Below are positions 1 through 7,260 of a stretch of DNA of 64,000 nt, one piece after another (position 1 is the stretch's first letter; each line of letters starts with the position of its first letter). Both the position numbers and the translations under genes were made by a program. The stretch comes from Bacillota bacterium (GTDB taxonomy: Bacteria; Bacillota; Clostridia; Acetivibrionales; DTU013). The stretch covers positions 496,001 to 560,000 of the forward strand of contig JAEYOP010000040.1 in assembly GCA_023411575.1 (NCBI GenBank). Direction: 5' to 3'. The notes under the pieces were generated by a model. It was not told the DNA's origin. It did not search any database and saw only the letters and a program-made list of their open reading frames with translations.

Positions 1-862
1 CCCCATTCTCCTTCAGCCGGTTTCCCCACTCCAGGATTTCCTTTCTGGCCCTTGAGATGGTATTGGCAGACCCCCGGAAATCCATTCCGTCCTTTTTTTT
101 CAGGATTTCCATCAGATGTCCCACCCTGGGAAGCCTGAGACCCACCCGCCTGATTTCCTCGGGCCGGCAGAACAGCTCCTCCGGTTCTCCCTCCAGCGTG
201 ATGGAGCCCTTATCCATGACATAGGCATAATCGCAGTACAGCGGTACAATATCCATATCGTGGGTCGCTATGATTACAGACAGCCCCAGCTCTTTTTGAA
301 TGCTTCTCAACAGCTTCATGATTTCGGTAACGCCCATGGGATCCAGGCCCGCCGTCGGTTCATCCAGGATGAGCAGCTCCGGCTGCATGGCGATGACCCC
401 GGCGATGGCCACCCTCTTTTTCTGCCCAAAACTGAGGCAGTGGGTCGGCTTGTCCTTCAGCTGCGATATCCCCGTCATCTCCATGGCGTCCTTTACCCTC
501 CTGCGGACTTCGCCGTCGGGCAGGTGCAGATTTTTTACTCCGAAGGAGATGTCCCGGACTACACTGGCTGAAAACAACTGGTTGTCGGAATTCTGGAACA
601 CGATCCCCACAGACCTTCGAAGCTCTTTCAGCCCGCTTTTCGAATAGTCCAGCGGCTCGCCCTTGTACCGGATTTCACCGGAGGCAGGCTTGAAAATTCC
701 GTTCAGGCAGAGAAAGAGCGTGGATTTTCCGGCTCCGTTGCCGCCCAGGATCGCGGTCGTTTTGCACGCCTTTACTTCCAGATCGATTCCCTTCAGCGCA
801 TACGTGCCGTCGCCATATTTATAATGAAGGCCCTCGACCTTGACGATATTTTTCGATGTCAT
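1..862 (-). CDS. cbiO: Cobalt ECF transporter ATPase CbiO (3' end beyond window)
   Basis: This is the ATP-binding subunit of a cobalt energy-coupling-factor importer. It hydrolyses ATP on the inner face of the membrane to drive Co2+ uptake through CbiM and CbiQ. About 287 residues are visible from an ATG at 862, and the frame is still open at base 1. Walker A reads GGNGAGKST, the signature is LSFGQKKR (the CbiO-type variant of LSGGQ), Walker B is LLILDEPTAGLD, and the switch histidine lies in ATHDMD. The start overlaps the cbiQ stop by four bases (ATGA), so the two are translationally coupled. It is last of the four visible genes behind the cobalamin riboswitch. The family call is secure; cobalt rather than nickel is inferred from the riboswitch and the CbiN partner. 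Confidence 0.95.
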   Translation of the reverse strand, partial: MTSKNIVKVEGLHYKYGDGTYALKGIDLEVKACKTTAILGGNGAGKSTLFLCLNGIFKPASGEIRYKGEPLDYSKSGLKELRRSVGIVFQNSDNQLFSASVVRDISFGVKNLHLPDGEVRRRVKDAMEMTGISQLKDKPTHCLSFGQKKRVAIAGVIAMQPELLILDEPTAGLDPMGVTEIMKLLRSIQKELGLSVIIATHDMDIVPLYCDYAYVMDKGSITLEGEPEELFCRPEEIRRVGLRLPRVGHLMEILKKKDGMDFRGSANTISRARKEILEWGNRLKENG

Positions 863-1650
863 ACCACACCTCCGGTTGAACTTTTCAGCAGAATCCCCAG
901 CGCAATGAGCAATAGATTGACCGCCGCCGGTATCGCATAACCGCTCCAGCCCCCTTCGTACTCCTCCTCCAGCATATCCAGCTCCCCTTCGTAGCCCCTG
1001 GATTCCAGCGAGGTATACAGCTCGTTGGATCGTTTGTAGGAACGGATAAAAAGCATGGAGCCCAGCTCTCCCAGCGAACGGAAGGACGCTGAAAAGCCGG
1101 AATAGCCGAGGCGGCAGCTCTGGGCGTTGTAAATCGCCTCCGCCTCCTCCAGAAGAATGAAGATGGACCGGTAGATCAGCTCCATCAGTTCCCCGAACAG
1201 CTTTGGAAGCTTCAGCCTGCTAAGGGCCGCAAGCAGGCCCGTCATAGGCGTAGTGAGCGACAGATAGTACAGGCAGGACACCGCTCCCAGCGCTCTTAGG
1301 ACAAGTCTCGCGGCATACTGTATCCCCGTTGCGGAAAGCCCTATCCAGACCTTTGCCACCGGAATCGCCGCAAGAAAGGCGTCCCGGTCCCCGGATATGT
1401 TGATGGCAATGGTAAGGACGCTTACTACCAGGAAGGCCATGGGGACAAACATCAGCTTGACAAAAAAACGAAGGGGGGTCCCCCCCTTGAAAACGGTAGT
1501 TCCGCCCATGATTAAAATGACTAGAATGGAAATCAGCCCATTATCGGCCCACAGGCATACGGCCAGCGTAAGAACGGCAAACAGCAGCTTCTGCACCGGA
1601 TCCCTGTTCATCAGCCTGGACGTGTAGGCCACCTTGTCAATGGAGATCAT
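859..1650 (-). CDS. cbiQ: Cobalt ECF transporter membrane subunit CbiQ
   Basis: This 263-residue integral membrane protein is the T component, which couples the CbiO ATPase to the substrate-binding CbiM/CbiN unit. Several hydrophobic segments are visible (about residues 23-45, 65-90, 105-130 and a C-terminal one near 240-258). The cytoplasmic loop contains the coupling-helix pattern with small and arginine residues (SCRLGYSG, then SLESRGYEGE), typical of ECF T proteins. It overlaps cbiN by four bases upstream and cbiO by four bases downstream, so the cbiMNQO unit is tightly packed. Length fits the family. Confidence 0.94.
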   Translation of the reverse strand: MISIDKVAYTSRLMNRDPVQKLLFAVLTLAVCLWADNGLISILVILIMGGTTVFKGGTPLRFFVKLMFVPMAFLVVSVLTIAINISGDRDAFLAAIPVAKVWIGLSATGIQYAARLVLRALGAVSCLYYLSLTTPMTGLLAALSRLKLPKLFGELMELIYRSIFILLEEAEAIYNAQSCRLGYSGFSASFRSLGELGSMLFIRSYKRSNELYTSLESRGYEGELDMLEEEYEGGWSGYAIPAAVNLLLIALGILLKSSTGGVV

Positions 1651-1973
1651 GCTGTTTTCTCATCCTCTTTCTTCTTCCGGGCCCTCAGATAGCCGATCCC
1701 GTAGCCGACGATCCCCGCGCCGATGGCCGCCTGCAGTGCAAACATCAGGCTCTCGATTTCACCGCTCTTGGGCTCCATCAACGGAGAAAACCAGGGCTCA
1801 TAGTCCGCGGCAATTTCCGTTATGGCTTCCTCCGCCTTGCCGTCCGCTCCGCCGAATTCGGCGTTTTTGGCAACGAATAGGGGAATGATCGCCAGCAGGA
1901 TCACGATGAGGATCATCAGCAGGTTGACTGTTAATCCGGTGCCTTTTGTTTTTGTTCCGGTGTTATTTGGCAT
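1647..1973 (-). CDS. cbiN: Cobalt transport accessory protein CbiN
   Basis: This small membrane protein of 108 residues supports CbiM in cobalt loading. It has the CbiN layout: an N-terminal membrane helix (about residues 14-33), an extracytoplasmic stretch with the conserved aromatic/proline run YEPWFSPLMEP, and a second helix (about 82-97) followed by a basic tail. It overlaps the end of cbiM by about eleven bases and the start of cbiQ by four. Its presence as a separate gene favours cobalt over nickel as substrate. Confidence 0.92.
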   Translation of the reverse strand: MPNNTGTKTKGTGLTVNLLMILIVILLAIIPLFVAKNAEFGGADGKAEEAITEIAADYEPWFSPLMEPKSGEIESLMFALQAAIGAGIVGYGIGYLRARKKKEDEKTA

Positions 1974-2718
1974 TCTCGACCCCTCCTTTGGAAAATAGCT
2001 TCAAGCCTTGCAGCTCATTCGTGCCGTATGCGGTAATGGCATTGAAAATCAGCACCGTCAGGATTCCTTCGCTGATGGCCAGGGGGATTTGCGTCAGGGC
2101 AAAGATCCCGGCGAATTTGGCAAAGGAAGCGGCAAAGCCTCCGATTTCGGACGGGAAAGCCGCCGCCAGCTGTACGGAGGTGACCACATAGGTCAGAAGA
2201 TCCCCAAGCGCCGCCGCCAGAAATACGGCCAGCCACTGGGGGCCCTTCAGCTTGATGACCAGCTTGTATACCCCAAATGCCACCAACGGACCGGTTACTG
2301 CCATGGAGAAGGTATTGGCGCCAAGCGTCGTCAGTCCGCCGTGGGCCAGAAGCAAAGCCTGGAACAGCAGAACGATCAGACCCAGCACCGACATGGCGGC
2401 AGGTCCGAACAGGATGGCTCCGAGCCCCACCCCGGTGGGATGGGAACAGCTCCCCGTCACCGACGGAATTTTAAGAGAGGAAAGGACAAACGCAAAGGCT
2501 CCCGCCATTGCGAGAATAATTTTTACGCGCGGATTTGCCTTCACCGTATTTTTAATCGAAAACATTCCCATTACAATAAACGGAATGCACAGCGCACCCC
2601 AGGAAATACACCAGACCGGCGGCAGAAAGCCCTCCATGATGTGCATGGCGGAAGCGGCCTGCGGAATAAGCGCCAGCATGATCAGGATCCCTAACGATAA
2701 TTGCATTTTTTTCGACAT
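1963..2718 (-). CDS. cbiM: Cobalt ECF transporter substrate-binding subunit CbiM
   Basis: This 251-residue S component binds Co2+ and forms the membrane channel. The ATG at 2718 has GGAGG six bases upstream; an in-frame extension upstream is not needed. The first 23 or so residues form a signal peptide (hydrophobic, ending ASA). Cleavage there exposes MHIMEGFLP, the N-terminal Met-His segment that, in this family, ligates the metal. Further family marks are the SVTGSCSHPTG loop and LLLAHGGLTTLGAN. First gene of cbiMNQO, reached only after readthrough of a terminator that follows the cobalamin riboswitch. Confidence 0.95.
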   Translation of the reverse strand: MSKKMQLSLGILIMLALIPQAASAMHIMEGFLPPVWCISWGALCIPFIVMGMFSIKNTVKANPRVKIILAMAGAFAFVLSSLKIPSVTGSCSHPTGVGLGAILFGPAAMSVLGLIVLLFQALLLAHGGLTTLGANTFSMAVTGPLVAFGVYKLVIKLKGPQWLAVFLAAALGDLLTYVVTSVQLAAAFPSEIGGFAASFAKFAGIFALTQIPLAISEGILTVLIFNAITAYGTNELQGLKLFSKGGVENAK

Positions 2719-2765
2719 ACAAAACCTCCAAATTGAAATGATTTCCAATAAAGACGCCCCATAAC

Positions 2766-2797
2766 AAAAAAAGCTTCCCGACAAATATCAGAAAGCT
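2766..2797 (-). terminator. Rho-independent terminator of the cobalamin riboswitch
   Basis: On the minus strand a ten-base-pair stem (AGCUUUCUGA with UCGGGAAGCU, six-base loop) is followed directly by a run of seven U. It sits between the riboswitch and the cbiM start codon, so it is the likely expression platform: with cobalamin bound, transcription stops here and cobalt uptake is off. Confidence 0.85.
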
Positions 2798-2870
2798 ATC
2801 CGAATCCACTGGCAAAGACCATATGCATTCAAACCACCCCTCCATCTCTCGTAGAGTTACCGGTGTAAAA

Positions 2871-3038
2871 AACAGGCAGGTCTTCTGGCTCAAGCATCAT
2901 CGCACCTTCTGCCTTCCCGGGTGACCAGTGGCATTTCTGAAGGTACTCCTCTCATACAGCGGCGGGACCGCGTGGGATTCAAACCCACTTCCCTTTTCAC
3001 CGGCCTGTTCCCCGCGGGGCTTCAGCCGGCACCTGTTT
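2871..3038 (-). promoter_or_regulatory. Cobalamin riboswitch (B12 aptamer)
   Basis: Read on the minus strand this leader shows the conserved cobalamin aptamer elements in order. They are the opening AACAGGUGCC, the GGGAAGUGGGU...AAUCCCACGCGGUCCCGCCGCUGU core, the B12-box-type GCCACUGG around 2924-2932, and the closing GAAGACCUGCCUGUU that pairs with the start. It lies between a strong promoter and the terminator ahead of cbiM. By family knowledge it senses adenosylcobalamin or related corrinoids and represses the cobalt transporter. Confidence 0.95.
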
Positions 3039-3061
3039 CTCCGTTATTCAGTTCTATTAAA

Positions 3062-3090
3062 AGACTACTTTAATTGGTTCTGCTTGTCAA
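3062..3090 (-). promoter_or_regulatory. Sigma-A promoter of the cbi operon
   Basis: The minus strand reads TTGACA, a 17-base spacer and TAGTCT, placed just upstream of the cobalamin aptamer and between the metH stop codon and the cbi leader. Transcription would start near 3055. Confidence 0.75.
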
Positions 3091-3119
3091 TGTCCTTTTT
3101 TACTATTTATATTGACAAT

Positions 3120-5537
3120 TTACGATTTCTGCGAAGAGAGCTTCTGGGCCAGCTTTACCGCATCGTACGCATCCCTGGAATACCCGTCGGCGCCTATTTC
3201 CCTGGCATATCCCTCATCGACGACGGCTCCCCCGATCATGAACCTGCAGCGGAGTCCTTCCTGCCCGGCCAGCTTTATTACCTCCTTCATTTCAACCATG
3301 GTCGTGGTCATCAGCGCAGACAGGCCGATGATGTCGGCTCCGGTTCTTTTCGCCTCCGCGACGATCCTCTCCGCGCTCACGTCCTTGCCCAGGTCATGCA
3401 CCAGGAAGCCATAGTTTTTCAGCATCAGACCCACAATGTTTTTCCCGATGTCATGGATATCCCCCTTCACCGTAGCCAGCACAATGGCCGTTTTATTCTG
3501 CAGGCTTTCCGTATCTCTTCCGAGCAGCGGCTCCAGATAACCGAAGCCGGCCTTCATGGTTTCTGCGCTCTGGATCAGTTGGGGAAGGAAGTATTTCTTT
3601 TCATCAAAAAGCACTCCTACTTGATTGATGGCTGGAATCAGGCATTCGTCCACAATGTGCTCCGGGGAAAGGTTTTCCTTCAGAGCCTGTTCGATCAGCG
3701 CCGTTATTCCCTGCCGATCTCCCTTCAGTACGCCGTCGAAGATCCGCTCGCCGATTTTCATTTCTTTCTGGGTCGGTATGCTGCCCGCGGCAGGATTTTC
3801 CCTTCCGGCAAAGAACGAAATATAGTTTTTGCTGTTGTCGTCCGTAGCCGTCAGGACATCACAGGCCATTTTCATATTTACGATCAAATCGCTGGAAGGA
3901 TTGGCAATGGCCATGGTCAGCCCCCTTCCGACGGCCATGGCAAGGAAGGCCGCGTTTACCCAGCTTCTTTCCGGCAAGCCGAAGGACACATTCGAAAGGC
4001 CTACGACGGTATTGCAGCCGAACTCCCTGCTGCACCACTCGATCAGCTTCAGCGTTTCCAAAGCTGCGGCCTGATTGGAAGAAACGGTCATGACCAGACC
4101 GTCCGTGACAATATCGTTTTTTTCATAGCCATATGCGGCAGCCTCGCGATAAACGGTTTCCACGATCCTCATCCGGTCTTCGGCCTTTTCCGGAACGCCT
4201 TCGTCGGAAAGGGGCAGAAGAATAAACATGGCGCCGTATTTTGCCGCTATCGGCAGAAGCACCTTGAGCTTTATGGTCTCCTGGGATATGGAGTTGATCA
4301 GGGCTCTCCCCGGATAAACCCTCAGCGCCGCTTCCAGCACTTCGGGAGAGGAGGAATCCAGGCACAGCGGAACGTCGCACAGGCCGGAAAGCAGGTTGAT
4401 GATGCCTGTCATCGTTTCCTTTTCATCGATCCCTGGCATGCCGGCGTTGATGTCAAGAATGCCCGCCCCCTTTTCCGCCTGCTCCATGGCGTACCGTCTC
4501 ACCTCATGGGTCAGGCCCTGCTTCAGTTCCTCCTGCAGCTTCTTTTTCCCGGTGGGATTGATCCTTTCCCCGATGATCGTAAACGGCAGCTCGGCCCCGA
4601 AAAATACGGTTCTTGAGGAAGAGGTCACCGCGCTGTACGCTTTTCGTTCAACCCGGCCCGGCTTGACGCCGGAGCTTCTTTGGGCAAGCTCCTTAACATA
4701 TAGGGGCGAGGTGCCGCAGCAGCCGCCGAGCAGATTCACTCCGGCTTTTATGAAGGCGTCGGTATGGGTGCCGAATTCCGGCGCATCCATGTCGAACACG
4801 GTTTTGCCGTCTATCAGCCTGGGAAGCCCTGCGTTGGGCTTGGCCAGCAGCGGCACGACCGCGTAGGGCTTCATCCGGGAGATGATTTCCGCCATTTGCC
4901 CGGGGCCGGTGGAGCAGTTGCAGCCCACCGCGTCGGCTCCCAGGCTCTGCAGGGTGATCAATGCCGTTACCGGATCGGTGCCGGTAAGCGTCCTCCCGCT
5001 CTCATCAAAGCTCATGCTGACGCAAACCGGCAGGCCGCAGCTTTCCTTCACGGCCAGGAGGGCGGCTCTGGCCTCCTGGATATCCAGCATCGTCTCGATC
5101 ACGAACAGATCGACTCCGCCCTCCAGCAGCCCCCGCACCTGCTCCTTGTATATATTGACGCATTCTTCAAACGCCAGATCCCCCATGGGCTTCAGAAAAC
5201 GGCCCGTGGGAGCGAGGTCCCCGGCTACGAGGCATTCCGGCCCCGCCGCCTGCTTCGAAAGCATGGCAAGCCTGCGGTTCATATCCGCCGTTTCGGCCTC
5301 CAGCCCGAATTCCCCCAGCTTCAGCCGGTTTCCTCCGAAAGTGCAGGTATATAGAATATTAGAGCCCGCCTTAACGTACTCCTGCTGCACCTCCAGCAGA
5401 ACCTCCGGATGGGCCAGCACCCACTGCTCCGGGCACACGCCGGTCGGCATTCCTCTTTTTTGAAGCTCCGTTCCGGTAGCTCCGTCCAGTATTATAATTT
5501 TGCTTTGCGCCCATTTTCTAAAAATTTGCCCGTCCAC
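3120..5537 (-). CDS. metH: Cobalamin-dependent methionine synthase, core enzyme without activation domain
   Basis: Transfers a methyl group from methyltetrahydrofolate through cobalamin to homocysteine, making methionine in the cytoplasm. Domains in order over 805 residues are homocysteine methyltransferase (about 15-290), pterin-binding (about 315-575), and the cobalamin cap and Rossmann domains (about 590-805). Zinc ligands are visible as Cys208 (GCNCS) and Cys273-Cys274 (GGCCGT). The cobalamin-binding motif DIHDIGKN has its histidine at 695. The AdoMet-binding reactivation domain of the long MetH form is absent and is encoded by the upstream gene. The start is GTG at 5537 with AGGAGG in front, overlapping the upstream gene by 20 bases. 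It neighbours the cobalt transporter, so cofactor-metal supply and its consumer are side by side. Confidence 0.96.
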   Translation of the reverse strand: MDGQIFRKWAQSKIIILDGATGTELQKRGMPTGVCPEQWVLAHPEVLLEVQQEYVKAGSNILYTCTFGGNRLKLGEFGLEAETADMNRRLAMLSKQAAGPECLVAGDLAPTGRFLKPMGDLAFEECVNIYKEQVRGLLEGGVDLFVIETMLDIQEARAALLAVKESCGLPVCVSMSFDESGRTLTGTDPVTALITLQSLGADAVGCNCSTGPGQMAEIISRMKPYAVVPLLAKPNAGLPRLIDGKTVFDMDAPEFGTHTDAFIKAGVNLLGGCCGTSPLYVKELAQRSSGVKPGRVERKAYSAVTSSSRTVFFGAELPFTIIGERINPTGKKKLQEELKQGLTHEVRRYAMEQAEKGAGILDINAGMPGIDEKETMTGIINLLSGLCDVPLCLDSSSPEVLEAALRVYPGRALINSISQETIKLKVLLPIAAKYGAMFILLPLSDEGVPEKAEDRMRIVETVYREAAAYGYEKNDIVTDGLVMTVSSNQAAALETLKLIEWCSREFGCNTVVGLSNVSFGLPERSWVNAAFLAMAVGRGLTMAIANPSSDLIVNMKMACDVLTATDDNSKNYISFFAGRENPAAGSIPTQKEMKIGERIFDGVLKGDRQGITALIEQALKENLSPEHIVDECLIPAINQVGVLFDEKKYFLPQLIQSAETMKAGFGYLEPLLGRDTESLQNKTAIVLATVKGDIHDIGKNIVGLMLKNYGFLVHDLGKDVSAERIVAEAKRTGADIIGLSALMTTTMVEMKEVIKLAGQEGLRCRFMIGGAVVDEGYAREIGADGYSRDAYDAVKLAQKLSSQKS

Positions 5538-6180
5538 CTTGGCCTCCTTTTACTTCTTCAATTCCGGCGATGGCAATCACCGATTTCTCCGGAATGAGCA
5601 TGAACTTTTCCGTCAGCTCCATATCAAGCCTTTCCAGCCTGAGGCTGTCGTATATGTCCTTCTGATAAGACAAGGGAAGGTCACCGTAGCCCGGACTGTA
5701 TCGACGTCCTGTCAGCTTCCTGCCTTCCCTTCGAAGCATTTTATCTATAAACCCCGCGATCCACGCGACAGCGGCATCAGCGGTCTGGGATGCTACCGAG
5801 TCCAGTATGACGCCCATTGCCGCATCCCCTTTTTCTACCTCGCGGGAAATCACCTCCGTGATTTCCCTGCCGACGGTCGATGCCATGAGAACCACTTCAA
5901 CGCTGTCCTTCAACAGTTCCGCAAGACCCGCGCCAAAAAAAACGACGCTGTTTTCCAATCTTACGTGGGAGCTATCCTTTTCCTCAAGCTTCAAACGCAC
6001 ATACGCCCCGGCAGGCCGGCATAACAGACTTCCCCTCTTCATTCCTTCCTCCAGCATGGCTATATGCCGAGGATCAAGGATGGTTGCCGTTTTTCTGTAT
6101 CCAAGCCGGGTCAATACCATGTCCCGGTTCGGGTGCGCTATGATCTGTTCAAAATATTTGGGTTCAAAAGCCATTTTCAT
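5518..6180 (-). CDS. Stand-alone methionine synthase activation-domain protein
   Basis: This 220-residue protein resembles the C-terminal AdoMet-binding reactivation domain of MetH, which re-methylates oxidised cob(II)alamin. The diagnostic stretch is RRYSPGYGDLPLS (about residues 160-172), the counterpart of the RxxxGYPACPD AdoMet-binding motif of full-length MetH. The N-terminal half (YRKTATILDPR) is also typical of the clostridial stand-alone form. It is first in a two-gene unit with metH and overlaps it by 20 bases. Function is by family and context. The electron donor is not evident in the window. Confidence 0.88.
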   Translation of the reverse strand: MKMAFEPKYFEQIIAHPNRDMVLTRLGYRKTATILDPRHIAMLEEGMKRGSLLCRPAGAYVRLKLEEKDSSHVRLENSVVFFGAGLAELLKDSVEVVLMASTVGREITEVISREVEKGDAAMGVILDSVASQTADAAVAWIAGFIDKMLRREGRKLTGRRYSPGYGDLPLSYQKDIYDSLRLERLDMELTEKFMLIPEKSVIAIAGIEEVKGGQGGRANF

Positions 6181-6429
6181 TCACATTCTTTTTATTTCAC
6201 TTATTTTCCACTTATATTCATTTTACAATACATTGTTCTATTCGTCAATGAAAGATTGCCAGGAGGAGGAAGTCCCTTTCTTATCCCCTTTCTTTCGTAT
6301 CGTATCATTTTGTTTTGTTTACAACTGACTTTAAGATGTTACCATGTTTTTATATTCAAAATTTCTTTCCCCTTATATCGTTCGTTGTTAAAAGATCTTT
6401 AACCAATACGCAACGCCTTGAAATAAATC

Positions 6430-7008
6430 CTATAGATATTTACGTACTATCAAGTCGTGTCTTAACTCACGGAAAACAGAAAATCCGTATTTTCCGTACA
6501 TAACAACAGGACCGGAAAAATAGTAAAATGCATTAGGCTCCCCCTTGTAAGGATACGCTTCAACTATATCATAATTTTCCGCCAACGAATCCTCACAAAT
6601 TCTCTCTAAAAGCTTTGCAGCAATACCCTTCTTTCGCATATTGGGTGCAACACTAAAGCACATTATCGATTTTATTTTTTTATGATTATCTTCATCGGTC
6701 CATAATTCTTTTCTTGCCGCTATTTTTTCATAATTCGACTTGTCATTTACATTGCACCAACCGGCAACTTCCCCATCACAATAAGCTAAATATCCTTGTA
6801 ATTTGCCGCATCTTATGAAATCAATGGCATAATCTCTGCAATTTGACTTTGTGCCTTTGGGAAGTTCTTTCTCTATTTTTTCGCATAAATGAGGTTCGAC
6901 GCAATAACAGCCGGACCACTCCTCATGATCGGCAAAAGCGACGTTGTCAAAATAGAATAAAAAATCATTCAGCAGATTGGGGGACAATTTTTTAATATCG
7001 ATGTTCAT
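6430..7008 (-). CDS. GNAT-family N-acetyltransferase
   Basis: This 192-residue protein has the GNAT acetyl-CoA fold. Motif A is seen as CFSVAPNMRKKGIAAKLLE (about residues 117-135), carrying a Q/R-x-x-G-x-A version of the pyrophosphate-binding loop, followed by YPYKGE and the C-terminal MYGKYGFSVF strand. The ATG at 7008 was chosen because GAGGGAG lies eight bases upstream; the reading frame continues upstream through an inverted repeat that looks regulatory. The substrate cannot be told. AT-richer than its neighbours and apparently monocistronic. Confidence 0.8.
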   Translation of the reverse strand: MNIDIKKLSPNLLNDFLFYFDNVAFADHEEWSGCYCVEPHLCEKIEKELPKGTKSNCRDYAIDFIRCGKLQGYLAYCDGEVAGWCNVNDKSNYEKIAARKELWTDEDNHKKIKSIMCFSVAPNMRKKGIAAKLLERICEDSLAENYDIVEAYPYKGEPNAFYYFSGPVVMYGKYGFSVFRELRHDLIVRKYL

Positions 7009-7057
7009 AAACACTCTCCCTCGCAGCAAGCGCACAAAATAATCCCAGTTATTTAAA

Positions 7058-7101
7058 CGAAGCATTTCGTGAAGGTTAACTTTAACCTCAAAAATGCTTC
7101 G
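7058..7101. repeat. Two-part inverted repeat upstream of the acetyltransferase gene
   Basis: A 44-base imperfect palindrome: outer arms CGAAGCATTT and AATGCTTCG, inner arms AGGTTAA and TTAACCT, with a two-base centre. It lies 50-93 bases upstream of the acetyltransferase start and has no U run, so an operator is more likely than a terminator. Confidence 0.5.
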
Positions 7102-7260
7102 TATCATGGAATATGTTAACACAATATGCCATTAATTGCTATGATTATCTTATCCGATTGCGTTGCCGAATCGTTAAATCACATCATCCCCATCTGGTTC
7201 CGCGTCTGGCGGTTTCATCAATTCCCGCAGCATTCCTTCCGGCAACGCACTCCGATATCG

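Noticed and set aside
2928..4616. 562-codon open frame on the plus strand
   Set aside because: It lies antisense to metH, runs through the cobalamin riboswitch, lacks an RBS and has low-complexity His/Arg/Gly-rich composition typical of reverse-complement shadows.
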